The notes: generated by a model from the sequence alone, not told the origin. 64,000 bases of DNA from Alphaproteobacteria bacterium (GCA_030430365.1 JAUIFP010000004.1:19420-83419), one strand, 5' to 3'; counted from the first letter of the stretch, positions 15,310 through 24,755 are shown. Numbers and translations: made by a program.

Positions 15310-16716
15310 CTAGAGTTTGCGTGTCAGAGGTCCGGTTTCCGCATCGGCCTTGGCAACGCCAATGAGCTGGAACTTCGGTTCGGTATATGGGATGTCTCCG
15401 TAGGCAGCGCGGCGGATGAACCGCCAACCTTCGGGCGTGCGCCGTAACCGGTCGTCATAATGGCCATGATGCATTACAACCGGCTCGTCGTTCTCGCCGC
15501 GCATGATGTGCTGCCATTTGCAGGTCGCTCTGGCCGTATCGCCATTGAGGTCGATGAGCACGTCCAGCGTGGTGTGATGCGTGCGATGCCCTTCGCTCTC
15601 CCAGGGCTTGCAGTATTGGCTGAGCAGTTCCGTGATCGCTGCCGGACCGACCGCGCGCCCGACGATGCCAGCCCACTCGCCATCCTCAGTAAAGGCGTTT
15701 CCGTATCCCACCAGGTCACGGGTATCGAGGCAGTTCGAGGTCTCGATGCAGTGACGCGTGATCGCCTCGCGGTCTTCCATATCCTTAAGCCGCTGCTCAA
15801 TCTCATCCAGGCGCGTACGCTTAGGCTCCTCGAGCGGCGAATGGCCGAACATGCGCGTGATATCGTGCCGCGCGATCTTCCAGGCGCCGTCCTCTCGCAC
15901 GAGATCGTCAAAATAGCGGCCGCCCTGCAGGATCGAGGGCATGCCGTCCTGGTCGGATGTCAGATAGTACCAGACCACTTCGGCCTTTGCCGTATCGCCG
16001 TCGAGCTGAATGTCGTGATTGTTCAGGACATGAATGGCGGGCGCTTGCCCGTCCCGGAGCTCCGGTGCGCGAGCCTTATCCAGCAATTCCTCGATCGCCT
16101 TAGGGCCGATCGCATCGCCTAGCTGAGCGGCGAGCACGCCTTCTTTCGCGAAGAGGCTCGCATAGCCAGCATGATCGCCGCGATCGAGATACTTGGCATA
16201 GTCGGCGAAGATCTGGCGGATCGCCTCGCGGTCGTCCATCTCGCGCTTGACCGCGTCGAGCCGGGTGGGCTCCGGCGGTTCCATCTGGGCGCGCCCCATG
16301 ATCCGGCTGATACGGTGATGCGCGATCTTCCACACCCCATCCTCGCGCACCAGATCGTCATTGTAGCGGCCCATCTGATACACGCTGGGGACCTTGTCGG
16401 CATCGATGCTGAGATAGCTCCAGATCACCTCTGTCGTCGCCGTATCGCCGCTGAGCTGGATATCCTGATTGGTGATGAGGTGGATCGCATCGTTGAAGAT
16501 GCCGCGGCTGCGCGCTGCATCTACCCGTTCGCCATATTGGCGCATATGCTCCGCGATGGCTTCGGGGCCGACAGCATCGCCGAACTTGCCTTCGCGCGAG
16601 AAGAGCTTCGCATAGGCCTCGTAATCGGCACCATCGAGATAGCTCGCATAGTCCACGAATAACTGCCGGATCGCTTCGCGATCCTCGAGCTCCTGCAAAC
16701 GCGCTTGGTCAGACAT
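15310..16716 (-). CDS. Protein with three tandem SnoaL-like domains
   Basis: A 468-residue cytosolic protein made of three repeats of about 150 residues. Each starts with a DREAIRQ or DREAITR helix (near residues 12, 162 and 322), continues with an FADYAKYLD-type helix and a VGPEAI/IGPKAI/VGPAAI motif. A beta strand carrying ND or HTT and a closing WKIA-H or WRFIRR strand follow. These are SnoaL/NTF2-type cone folds, seen in polyketide cyclases, ketosteroid isomerases and dehydratases. Normally the domain stands alone as a dimer or trimer. The fusion may build a pseudo-trimer with non-equivalent sites. It lies in the monooxygenase operon. No known reaction. Confidence 0.85.
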   Translation of the reverse strand: MSDQARLQELEDREAIRQLFVDYASYLDGADYEAYAKLFSREGKFGDAVGPEAIAEHMRQYGERVDAARSRGIFNDAIHLITNQDIQLSGDTATTEVIWSYLSIDADKVPSVYQMGRYNDDLVREDGVWKIAHHRISRIMGRAQMEPPEPTRLDAVKREMDDREAIRQIFADYAKYLDRGDHAGYASLFAKEGVLAAQLGDAIGPKAIEELLDKARAPELRDGQAPAIHVLNNHDIQLDGDTAKAEVVWYYLTSDQDGMPSILQGGRYFDDLVREDGAWKIARHDITRMFGHSPLEEPKRTRLDEIEQRLKDMEDREAITRHCIETSNCLDTRDLVGYGNAFTEDGEWAGIVGRAVGPAAITELLSQYCKPWESEGHRTHHTTLDVLIDLNGDTARATCKWQHIMRGENDEPVVMHHGHYDDRLRRTPEGWRFIRRAAYGDIPYTEPKFQLIGVAKADAETGPLTRKL

Positions 16717-16791
16717 CGATGCTCTCCAACATGCTTTTCGGACGGGAAGTGCCAGGTCTATTGGCCAACCCTGATTATCTCCGCGCCTTCG

Positions 16792-18402
16792 TCAGCGCGT
16801 GAACTTGAATCCTGCGTAGTCTGCATCGGTGACTTCCTTGCAGCGCTCGCGAAACTTGTGGAGCCCACCCAGCCAGATCAGGAACCGCCTAGGCTTGCCC
16901 GGAACATTCGATCCGAACTGCCAGCTGTCGGCCTCGGTAAAGACCGAATTGACCGCCTTGGTCTGCGTTTCTTCAGTCCACTCGTCCTCCGCTTCCTGGG
17001 TGGGCTCGACCACCGCGAAGCCTTCCTTCTCGCAATGCTCGATCAAATCCGCGATCCATTCGACATCGTGCTCGATCGAGGCTGGAACGTTGGTCGAAAG
17101 GGCCGGATTGCATGGGCCGCTGATCGCCAGCAGATTGGGGAAGCCGGCAAAGCTCATCCCCAGATAGGCACGCGGGCCATCTTCAAGCCGTTCCGCCAGT
17201 TTGATGCCGCCCCGCCCGCGAATGTCCATCTTGCGGAAAGGCCCGGTAACCGCGTCATAGCCAGTGGCCAGCACCAGGATGTCGATGGGATATTCCTTGC
17301 CTCCCACCATCACCCCCGTCTCGGTGAAATTGGTGATCGGCGTCTTCTTCACATTGACGACATCGACGTGCGGGAGGTTGAAAGTTTCGTAATAGTTGGT
17401 GTCGAGCGCGATACGTTTGGCCCCCATCGGATAACCCTTGGGCTCCAAGATCTCGGCCTTGACCGGATCCTTGACGATACTGCGCACCTTTTCGCGGAAG
17501 AAGTTCTCGGTGAATTCGCGCGTGGCGGGGTCCTGCGTCCCTTCCTTGAAGAGCTGGATTACGCGCAAGCCGCCATTGTTCCAGTATTCCTCCTGCAGAC
17601 GCTCCGCCTCGTCCAGGCTCACCTCCTTGAAGGAATAGGCAGGCGCGTCATAGGGCTGCCCGCCCCAATGAGAGCGCACCTTTTCCTTGATTTCAGGATA
17701 GTTGGCCTTGACCTCTTCGACATATTCTTCGGACAGGGGATGGTTCTTGGCCGGCATGATATAAGCCGGCGTGCGCTGGAATACGGTAAGATGCTTTGCA
17801 GTCTTGGCGATCTCTGGAACGGCCTGAATCCCGGTTGATCCGGTGCCGATCACCCCAACCCGCTTGCCGCTGAAATCGACCCCTTCCTTGGGCCAATTGC
17901 CGGTATGATACCATTCACCCTTGAAATCCTCGATCCCCGGAATGTTCGGCAGGTTGGTCGCAGTCGAAGTGAGGCCGCCAATTGCAGTCACGACATATCG
18001 GGCGGTGGCCTTTTCCCCGGTCGAGGCTTCGACAGTCCAGCGCTTCGTTTCCTCGTCATAGACTGCCGAAGTGACCCGCGAATTGAAGGTCATGTCCTTG
18101 CGCAGGTCGAGCCGGTCCGTCACGAAATTGAGGTATCGTTCTATCTCCGGTTGAGCCGGGAAGCGTTCGGACCAAGTCCATTCCTGCAGGATCTCGTCCG
18201 AGAAGAAGAAGCAGTAGAAATAGCTCTCTGAATCGCAGCGCGCACCGGGATAGCGGTTCCAGTACCAGGCGCCGCCCACGCCTTCCCCGGCTTCGAAAAC
18301 ACGTGTCCTCAGCCCCATCTCTCGCAGCTTGTGGAGCATATATATCCCTGAAAATCCGGCGCCGATGACAATGGCATCGAGCTCCTCTGCGGATTTGGTC
18401 AC
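16792..18402 (-). CDS. Type I Baeyer-Villiger-like flavin monooxygenase
   Basis: A 536-residue FAD/NADPH enzyme. The FAD motif GAGFSG is at residues 14-19, GGAWYWNRYPGARCD near 43-57, the Baeyer-Villiger fingerprint FKGEWYHTGNWP at 160-171, and the NADPH motif GTGSTG at 186-191. Length and motifs fit the cyclohexanone-monooxygenase class, which inserts oxygen next to a ketone. The start is GTG at 18400-18402 behind a perfect AGGAGG. A second, longer relative lies upstream at 18669-20612. Products would be esters or lactones, which fits the hydrolases in this half. Confidence 0.92.
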   Translation of the reverse strand: MTKSAEELDAIVIGAGFSGIYMLHKLREMGLRTRVFEAGEGVGGAWYWNRYPGARCDSESYFYCFFFSDEILQEWTWSERFPAQPEIERYLNFVTDRLDLRKDMTFNSRVTSAVYDEETKRWTVEASTGEKATARYVVTAIGGLTSTATNLPNIPGIEDFKGEWYHTGNWPKEGVDFSGKRVGVIGTGSTGIQAVPEIAKTAKHLTVFQRTPAYIMPAKNHPLSEEYVEEVKANYPEIKEKVRSHWGGQPYDAPAYSFKEVSLDEAERLQEEYWNNGGLRVIQLFKEGTQDPATREFTENFFREKVRSIVKDPVKAEILEPKGYPMGAKRIALDTNYYETFNLPHVDVVNVKKTPITNFTETGVMVGGKEYPIDILVLATGYDAVTGPFRKMDIRGRGGIKLAERLEDGPRAYLGMSFAGFPNLLAISGPCNPALSTNVPASIEHDVEWIADLIEHCEKEGFAVVEPTQEAEDEWTEETQTKAVNSVFTEADSWQFGSNVPGKPRRFLIWLGGLHKFRERCKEVTDADYAGFKFTR

Positions 18403-18668
18403 TTACTTCCTCCTAGAATTTTATCTTGCGCCAGGCAGATCCCATTGCCTCTTCGCGCGCCCCGGTGACCGGTACCTTTTCCATGCCTGAACCTGCCTTC
18501 TGGCTGCCGTGAGAAGCCATTTCCAAGGCTTCGCTTTCCTGGTTGACTGAATGGCACCCAAACGCCCCAGAACGGAACGTGACGGGCATTGAGGCAGCCT
18601 GGCAGTGCAACTCTCCCCATTACATCAGGCGCGGCAGCCAATACCCCTCCCCGTCGCATTCAAACCGG

Positions 18669-20612
18669 TCATCTGACCTCGAGATCATCCCAATCGGGAT
18701 GCCTCATCTGACCCCAGATCTCGTAGCCGGTGAAAGGCGTTTGAGAGACTGTGCGGCCATACTCACTCCACCAGTAATTGTTCGCGCGCGGGTCCGCCCA
18801 GATCTTCCTGGCGTTCCCTTCGTCGACAATCCTGTTGTAGCGCCAATAGGCGTCTTCCTTCACCTCGACCGCATGTTTGTCATCAAGGATCAGCTTCTCC
18901 AGGCACTGCAGGATATAGCGCATGGTGACTTCGTGATATTGGGATACCGGCAACCCGCCATTCGTATTGGGCCCGTAAAGCATCCACAAATTGGGGAAGC
19001 CGGGCACCATGCAGCCCAGATAGGCGCGTGCGCCCTCGTCGGCCCACATATCCTCCAGCGTCTGTCCGTTTTCGCCCGTGACCGTCATCGGGAACAGGAA
19101 GTCATGCGCCTTGAAGCCCGTCGCGAACACGATCACGTCGACGTCGTGCTGCGCTCCATCACCGTCCACGATGCCGCTACCGGTTATTCGCTCGATACCG
19201 CTGGTGACCAGCGTGACATTGTCCTGCAACAGCGAGTCCAGAACGCAATCGTCGGGATCCACCGCCACCGGGCGTGAAGACCATGGCGGATGTTCCGGGG
19301 TCATGATGTCGACCAACTCGGGATCCTGGAGCTTGCTTTCGAGGAATTCGATGCAACGCTCCCGCGCGATCTTGTTGCCTGCGCTGCATGTATTCGGATC
19401 GTCGAAATCCGGATCGACATCGAACACTTTCGTGAAATCGGGGCCGACCCCATAGGACATCTTGAAGCGCATGAAGTTGGTGTGGAAGGGCAGGTTCCTG
19501 TCCAGCCAGAGTATCTGCGGAGCCACTTTCGCCTGATAGCCCGGGGTCGGGAAAATCCATTGCGGTGTGCGCTGGAATACCACGAGCTCGGTGCCTTCCA
19601 TTTTGGCAAGCTCGGGGATCAGCTGATAACCTGTGCACCCCGTACCGATCACGGCAATGCGCTTACCCTTCATATCGGCATCGTCGGGCCAGCGCGCAGT
19701 ATGCCATGACTGCCCCTGAAATTCGTCCATTCCCGGGATATTCGGAATATTCGGCCGGTTGAGGAAACCTACACCGCTGATCACGGCATTGGAGCGCAGC
19801 GTCTGCGGCCCATCCGGCCCGTCGGTGCGGATTTCCCACAAGGAATCCGCCTCGTTCCAGGTCATCGAGCTGACCTCTGTATTGAAGGTGATGCCGCTGC
19901 GAAGATCGAACGTGTCCGCGACCCAGTCGTAATATTTCTGGTTCTCGCCGTAGGTCCCGTAAGTGTAGGGATACGGGAAATCGACACCGAACAGGTTGGT
20001 GTATCCGCGGCTGGGCGTATCCACGCGCGCGCCGGGATAGCGGTTTTCGTGCCAAGTGCCGCCAACGCCCGAGTTCTTCTCGATCACATTGTACTTGATG
20101 CCGGCGCGCTTCAATTGGATCGCGGAATTTAGTCCGCCCATGCCGGCGCCGATGATTGTGACAGTGAAATCCTCGAGCTTCTCGGGATCGGGTTTTCCCT
20201 GCCATTCGAGCGACCGCGCCCATGGCTCCAGCGCAGTTTCCTCCATCATCAACTCTCGCGCCTCGTCCTTGATCGTGGTTCCCACGATCAGGTCCAGGCT
20301 TTCCGGCAGACGTTCCCGCGGGCCGTAACCAATATGGCCAGCGCCGGATTCGCGGTATGACTTCAGGAATTCGGCAGCTTTGCGCCTGACCATGGCGGCT
20401 TCTTCATCACTTGCAGGCGCAGGCGTTTCCGCCCGCCCCATGCGCACCATCTTCAGCTTCATCGAACGGAGCTCGGGATCGCCGGTCAGCTGATAAAGCA
20501 AACCGCGGAGCACCATGGGATCCGCGTAGCTGACAGCATCTTCAATCGTCTCGTCACTTGCCGCGAGCAATTCCGGCCGCGCAGGCCGTGTGTTCGCTTC
20601 AATTGTCGCCAT
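18669..20612 (-). CDS. N-terminally extended Baeyer-Villiger-like monooxygenase (HAPMO-like)
   Basis: From the ATG at 20610-20612 (GAAGG ribosome site) the product is 647 residues. About 145 residues of helical extension precede the FAD motif GAGMGG (155-160). The fingerprint FQGQSWHTARWP is at 298-309 and the NADPH motif GTGCTG at 323-328. The size and extension match 4-hydroxyacetophenone-monooxygenase-type enzymes, which act on aryl or cyclic ketones. It probably heads the operon running to the aldo/keto reductase, although a 265-base gap separates it from the next gene. A MarR-type operator lies 44 bases upstream of the start. Confidence 0.91.
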   Translation of the reverse strand: MATIEANTRPARPELLAASDETIEDAVSYADPMVLRGLLYQLTGDPELRSMKLKMVRMGRAETPAPASDEEAAMVRRKAAEFLKSYRESGAGHIGYGPRERLPESLDLIVGTTIKDEARELMMEETALEPWARSLEWQGKPDPEKLEDFTVTIIGAGMGGLNSAIQLKRAGIKYNVIEKNSGVGGTWHENRYPGARVDTPSRGYTNLFGVDFPYPYTYGTYGENQKYYDWVADTFDLRSGITFNTEVSSMTWNEADSLWEIRTDGPDGPQTLRSNAVISGVGFLNRPNIPNIPGMDEFQGQSWHTARWPDDADMKGKRIAVIGTGCTGYQLIPELAKMEGTELVVFQRTPQWIFPTPGYQAKVAPQILWLDRNLPFHTNFMRFKMSYGVGPDFTKVFDVDPDFDDPNTCSAGNKIARERCIEFLESKLQDPELVDIMTPEHPPWSSRPVAVDPDDCVLDSLLQDNVTLVTSGIERITGSGIVDGDGAQHDVDVIVFATGFKAHDFLFPMTVTGENGQTLEDMWADEGARAYLGCMVPGFPNLWMLYGPNTNGGLPVSQYHEVTMRYILQCLEKLILDDKHAVEVKEDAYWRYNRIVDEGNARKIWADPRANNYWWSEYGRTVSQTPFTGYEIWGQMRHPDWDDLEVR

Positions 20613-20655
20613 TCTGAACCTTCCCAACTCCTCTCCGGAACTCAAGTTGGTCCGG

Positions 20656-20667
20656 TTAACATGATAA
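20656..20667. promoter_or_regulatory. Predicted MarR-type operator, box 4 (TTAACATGATAA)
   Basis: This is the consensus copy, followed by GTAGTTTTGCAGC. It lies between the MarR regulator 2 gene and the extended monooxygenase, both on the minus strand, 44 bases from the monooxygenase start. Position suits repression of the monooxygenase promoter. Confidence 0.68.
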
Positions 20668-20734
20668 GTAGTTTTGCAGCAATAGCGATTCTCGTGCAAT
20701 TCTGCCGCCCTGCCTGGATGAAGAACGACCCGGC

Positions 20735-21184
20735 CTATTCGACACCGCTGACGGCGGCAGAAAGCGCCTTCAGCTCTTCAGAGAGCCGCACCAGGCGCCG
20801 CGCACCGAAGAGATGGGCATATTCATCCAATATGCCGACCATGACCTGCGACGTTGTGTTTACCAGACGGCGACCCGCGTCCGACAGGGAAACCAGCCTG
20901 CGCCTTCGATCCCCAGAATCGGCTTCGCGCACGACCAGCCCTCTTTCGTCGAGCTCCTTAAGAATACGGGTCACGCTTGGCGCACGCAGCTGGCTGATCT
21001 GGGCGATCTCCGTCGCATGTGTCGGCCACCTGTCATTGACCACCCGCATCACGCGCCATTGCGGCTCAGTTATGTTGTGCTTGCGCAGGACCGGGCGCAG
21101 CGGGGCAATTACTCCCTCATTGGCCGCGATCAGGACGGCACTGATCGTTTCTTCAAATGGAGGAAGCTGCTCTTCCGCGTCCAT
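20735..21184 (-). CDS. MarR-family regulator 2 (HpaR/HpcR-like)
   Basis: From the ATG at 21182-21184 the product is 149 residues, the same length as MarR regulator 1 and clearly paralogous. Shared blocks are NITEPQWRVMRV, APSVTRILKEL and DRRR, with the same GVE end. The winged-helix region covers residues about 40-105. The longer reading upstream is not protein-like. It is transcribed toward the monooxygenase operon, with the box-4 operator just downstream, and diverges from the cupin gene, with the box-5 operator between. The paralogues probably recognise related sites, possibly with different ligands. Confidence 0.9.
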   Translation of the reverse strand: MDAEEQLPPFEETISAVLIAANEGVIAPLRPVLRKHNITEPQWRVMRVVNDRWPTHATEIAQISQLRAPSVTRILKELDERGLVVREADSGDRRRRLVSLSDAGRRLVNTTSQVMVGILDEYAHLFGARRLVRLSEELKALSAAVSGVE

Positions 21185-21306
21185 CTTGCCCCTTCCCCCT
21201 TGTGCCGCATCGTTACGTGCAAACGATTGCCAGGCCTCAATCACGCGGCATCTACCACCGTCCAAACCGCAGCCCCTTCTCTGTAAGCGGGAATCATTTC
21301 GGTTTG

Positions 21307-21326
21307 ACAAGTATTTTACTTGTGTA
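21307..21326. promoter_or_regulatory. Predicted MarR-type operator, box 5, with inverted repeat
   Basis: ACAAGT (21307-21312) and ACTTGT (21318-21323) form an inverted repeat. TTTACTTGTGTAGTTTT from 21315 aligns with box 3 (TTATCATGTTTAGTTTT) at thirteen of seventeen positions. It lies between divergent MarR regulator 2 and the cupin gene, and overlaps a TTGACA at 21304-21309. Weaker match than the other boxes. Confidence 0.5.
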
Positions 21327-21378
21327 GTTTTCTCGTACTTGACGCGCGCTGTCCAGCGGTGCCGACGAGGAGAGAAAA

Positions 21379-21933
21379 ATGTCCGGAAGCAATCACGAGC
21401 TCTATCCCAACCTGCGCCGTATCGTGACGGGGCATGCCGATGACGGCCGATCCATCGCCTTGATCGACGATCTTTGCGTCTATCACGGCGAAGGCGGCAG
21501 CAGCTGGCGCGTGCAGGACATCTGGGAACATGATCAGGTCCCCGTTCCCATCGATGCAAGCGAACCGGACCCGACGGCCGGGCCTGTGAACTTCGAACTC
21601 CCGGAAACGGGGATACGTGTCCGAATAACCGACATTCCGCCTACGCCGGCAGACGCCAAGCCGTTCATGCACAGAACGAATTCCGTGGATTATCTTCATG
21701 TTTTGGAAGGTGAAATCGTCATGCAAATGGATGACGACGATCCCGAACATGAAATTGTCCTGCGCAAGGGCGACACCATCGTACAGCGCGCCACGAACCA
21801 CGCATGGGTGAACCGCAGTGACAAGCATTGCCGCCTGTTTATCGTTATGGTTGCCGGTCGGATCACGCCGTCGCTTGAAGACATCATCGGAAAGATGCCC
21901 GATTGGGATCCCGATCACGAACGGGCCGGCTAG
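21379..21933 (+). CDS. Single-domain cupin protein
   Basis: A 184-residue protein with one cupin barrel in the C-terminal half. HRTNSVDYLHVLEGEIVM is a cupin motif 1 variant in which the first ligand histidine is kept and the second is replaced. QRATNHAWVNRS is motif 2 with its histidine. The N-terminal 80 residues (LRRIVTGHADDG, WEHDQVP) resemble cupins found beside aromatic degradation genes. The metal set looks incomplete, so a binding or regulatory role is possible besides catalysis. AGGAGAGAAAA precedes the start. It is followed by the GMC oxidoreductase after 241 bases. Confidence 0.78.
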   Translation: MSGSNHELYPNLRRIVTGHADDGRSIALIDDLCVYHGEGGSSWRVQDIWEHDQVPVPIDASEPDPTAGPVNFELPETGIRVRITDIPPTPADAKPFMHRTNSVDYLHVLEGEIVMQMDDDDPEHEIVLRKGDTIVQRATNHAWVNRSDKHCRLFIVMVAGRITPSLEDIIGKMPDWDPDHERAG

Positions 21934-22032
21934 GCCCAGATCAGTCCCGGAAGTACAATCTGCGCAGGTGCCGACAGAAAAGCCTCGCTCGGCACAATCG
22001 CAGGCCCTTGCCGATCAACCGATTCATGATTA

Positions 22033-22044
22033 TTAACATGTGAA
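22033..22044. promoter_or_regulatory. Predicted MarR-type operator, box 6 (TTAACATGTGAA)
   Basis: TTAACATGTGAA lies in an AT-rich patch 131 bases upstream of the GMC oxidoreductase. Its left half is the consensus and its right half is degenerate. Confidence 0.5.
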
Positions 22045-22174
22045 GTTTATTTTCCGGCGTAGGGCCACGATTGGTCTTCTTTGATGCCCGGTGCGGCCAG
22101 TGATAGAAAGCAATGAGAGAGGGGGAATGGAAGACTGCGGCGCCTGACAGAAGGCGCCATCTTCCACAACGGCG

Positions 22175-23797
22175 ATGAAAGCGTTCGACTATATCGTGAT
22201 TGGATCCGGATCGGCCGGTTCGATCGTCGCCTCGCGCTTGAGCGAGGATCCGGAAGTATCCGTTCTTCTGCTCGAGGCTGGGCGGCGCGACGACCACCCC
22301 TTCATGTCGATGCCGATCGCCTTTCCCAAGGTGGCAACCAGCCGCCCCTACATTTGGCCCTATGAAAGCGAACCCGAGCCCGGGCTGAACGGGCGCAGCT
22401 TGCCGATCTGGCGCGGCAAGACTTTGGGGGGATGCTCCTCCATCAATGCGATGATCAATGTGCGCGGCAGCCGCTACGATTACGATATGTGGCGCCAGCA
22501 AGGCCTGGAAGGCTGGGGCTATCGCGACGTGCTGCCCTATTTCAAGAAAATGGAAGATAGCTGGCGCGGAGAGGATCTCTATCACGCAACCGGCGGCCCG
22601 GTGGGCAATGTTCCAGTCGACCGGCCGGAGACCCATTTCCTCCAACTTCAGCAAGCGGCGATGAATGCCGGGCTGCCCGTTTGCAACGATCACCACGGTG
22701 CCGAACAGGTCGGCATCAGCCGGATCGAAGTCACGACCAACAAGGGCAGGCGTGCCAGTTCGGCCCGTGCCTATCTCCATCCTGCGATGAAGACCCGCAA
22801 GAATTTGACGGTTCTGACCAAGGCGCAAACGCTGCGCATCGTCACGGAAAACAAGCGTGCCACCGGCGTGGAGTTCTTGCGCGGCGGAAAAGTCGAGACC
22901 GTTCACGCAGATCGCGAAGTGGTGGTCTGCGCTGGTACCTATGCTTCGCCGCAGCTGCTGATGCTCTCAGGGATCGGACCCGCCGATCATCTGCGCTCGG
23001 TGGGCGTGGATGTCGTGCAGGACCTCCCCGGCGTGGGCCAGAACCTGCAAGAGCACCCCAACCTGCTCAATATCTTCCGCGCCAGCGGTAAGCTTGGGCT
23101 GTCGCGATATCTGCGGCTCGACCGGGCAACCATGTCGGTCATGCGCTGGGCTATGACCGGCGAAGGTCCGTTCGCCATGGCCGGGACGATGGCCAATATC
23201 TTCATGCGCTCGCGCGAAGGGCTGGAGCGTCCCGACGTGCAGATCATCGTCATGCCCGTGCATCAGCATGCGGAGCTGTGGTTCCCCTGGGTAACCAGAA
23301 AGCCCGTTTACGCCTTCACTGCCCGCGTGGGCGTGCTGCATGCCCTTTCGCGCGGCTGGGTGAAGCTGCGTTCGTCCGACCCGCGGGATCTGCCCCGCAT
23401 CCGCTTCAACATGTTCGTAGAAAAAGCCGATCTCGATGCCATGGTCGAAGCCGTGAAGTTCAGCCGCGAACTCTTTGCCCAGCAGCCGATGCGCGATCTG
23501 ATTTCGGAAGAGCTACTGCCGGGCAAGGAATTCACCAGCGATGGCGAACTCGGAGAGGCCATCCGCAGTCAGGCCGAGCATCGGCATCACGCCTGCGGCA
23601 CCTGCAAGATGGGCATCGACGATCAGGCCGTGGTGGACGCAGAATTGCGCGTTCACGGGATCGAGAACCTGCGCGTTGCAGATGCCTCGGTCATGCCAGA
23701 CGATCCGTCCGGCAACACCAATGTTCCGACCATGATGATCGGCGAAAAGGCAGCCGACTTACTTAAAGGCCGCCGGCTCGAACCGGCGGAAGTCTGA
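22175..23797 (+). CDS. GMC-family FAD oxidoreductase
   Basis: A 540-residue flavoenzyme. The FAD motif VIGSGSAGSIVASRL is at residues 8-22, VLLLEAG near 35, GGCSSINAM near 85, and the C-terminal HHACGTCKMG with VADASVMP and GNTNVPTMMIGEKAAD. This is the choline/alcohol-dehydrogenase branch of the glucose-methanol-choline family. It likely oxidises a primary or benzylic alcohol to the aldehyde, which an aldehyde dehydrogenase such as that at 28989-30467 could take over. It is followed by the HpcH-type aldolase after 82 bases, probably as one transcript. Confidence 0.92.
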   Translation: MKAFDYIVIGSGSAGSIVASRLSEDPEVSVLLLEAGRRDDHPFMSMPIAFPKVATSRPYIWPYESEPEPGLNGRSLPIWRGKTLGGCSSINAMINVRGSRYDYDMWRQQGLEGWGYRDVLPYFKKMEDSWRGEDLYHATGGPVGNVPVDRPETHFLQLQQAAMNAGLPVCNDHHGAEQVGISRIEVTTNKGRRASSARAYLHPAMKTRKNLTVLTKAQTLRIVTENKRATGVEFLRGGKVETVHADREVVVCAGTYASPQLLMLSGIGPADHLRSVGVDVVQDLPGVGQNLQEHPNLLNIFRASGKLGLSRYLRLDRATMSVMRWAMTGEGPFAMAGTMANIFMRSREGLERPDVQIIVMPVHQHAELWFPWVTRKPVYAFTARVGVLHALSRGWVKLRSSDPRDLPRIRFNMFVEKADLDAMVEAVKFSRELFAQQPMRDLISEELLPGKEFTSDGELGEAIRSQAEHRHHACGTCKMGIDDQAVVDAELRVHGIENLRVADASVMPDDPSGNTNVPTMMIGEKAADLLKGRRLEPAEV

Positions 23798-23879
23798 GTG
23801 AAGGAGCGGCAGCCAGACGAGCCAAAGACGGCCGCATGGCGCGCCCGCCAAACCGCATAGCAAAGGGAGATAACAAGCC

Positions 23880-24689
23880 ATGACGTCAGATGCTCAAAGG
23901 CCCGACCCGCGCGAATTCCGCAATCGGGTAATCAATCGCGAGCCCCTAGTGGGTTCGTTCCTGAAGTTCACGGTCCCCCAAGCGACCGAGATTTTCGGCC
24001 AGGTTGGCTATGACTTCGTGATGTTGGACGAAGAGCATGCGCCCTGGACGCGCGACCAACTGGGCATGGGCTATCTTGCGGCCCGTGCCTTCGGAACCGC
24101 AGCCATGACCAGGGTATCGCGCCCAGATGCAGCCAGCATACTGTCTGCGCTGGATGACGGCGCAATCGGCGTGATGGTCCCCCACGTATCTTCGGCACAG
24201 AAGGCCAAGGATGTCGCTTCCTGGGCACGCTACAAGGGCGGTACGCGCGGCTCTGGCGTCAGCCGGGGCGGCGACTATGGCGGAATGGTGGGCCCCGACG
24301 GTATCGACGGCTATTACCAGCGCGCCGATTCCATCACGACCGTGTTTGCAATGATCGAAGATGCCGAAGCGATCGAACAGATCGACGACATTACGGCAGT
24401 TGAAGGAATTGATTGCTTCTTCATGGGCCGCGGCGACCTCGGTCTATCACTCAGCAACGTCAAGGGAGCCGCCCCGACAGTGGCGGAAGCGACCAAGATC
24501 ATCGCGGAATCGGTGCTGAAAAACGGCAAGGCGCTTGCAGCAGTCTCCCCGACCCTCGCCGGCGATGACGCCAAGGCAATGGCCGATCTGGGCGTCACCG
24601 TGATGATGGTAGGCAGCGATCAAGGCTTCATGCGCGCAGGCGCCGCTGCCCAGCTCGCAAACTTCGAAACGCTGTTCGGGAAGGCCTAA
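23880..24689 (+). CDS. HpcH/HpaI-family aldolase
   Basis: A 269-residue TIM-barrel enzyme of the class II pyruvate-dependent aldolase family. FVMLDEEHAPW carries the metal-side Glu and the catalytic His, TRVSRPDAA the conserved Arg, VMVPHVSSA the following strand, and FFMGRGDLGLSL the metal-binding Asp. Such enzymes split 4-hydroxy-2-oxo acids to pyruvate and an aldehyde, a late step in aromatic meta-cleavage routes. AAGGGAG lies before the ATG. It probably ends the GMC-aldolase operon; a hairpin follows at 24695-24720. Confidence 0.9.
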   Translation: MTSDAQRPDPREFRNRVINREPLVGSFLKFTVPQATEIFGQVGYDFVMLDEEHAPWTRDQLGMGYLAARAFGTAAMTRVSRPDAASILSALDDGAIGVMVPHVSSAQKAKDVASWARYKGGTRGSGVSRGGDYGGMVGPDGIDGYYQRADSITTVFAMIEDAEAIEQIDDITAVEGIDCFFMGRGDLGLSLSNVKGAAPTVAEATKIIAESVLKNGKALAAVSPTLAGDDAKAMADLGVTVMMVGSDQGFMRAGAAAQLANFETLFGKA

Positions 24690-24694
24690 GGAAC

Positions 24695-24720
24695 AGGCGC
24701 AGGGCAGCCACTCTGCGCCT
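24695..24720. terminator. Possible bidirectional terminator hairpin
   Basis: AGGCGCAG (24695-24702) and CTGCGCCT (24713-24720) form an 8-base-pair stem between convergent genes. No T-run follows on either strand, so termination is uncertain. Confidence 0.4.
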
Positions 24721-24755
24721 TGTCCGGCCCACAACCGGCTCCCCGCTGCTTGACG

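Noticed and set aside
20813-21286. Plus-strand open frame opposite MarR regulator 2
   Set aside because: The minus-strand frame aligns with MarR regulator 1 over its full length, so the plus-strand frame is a shadow.
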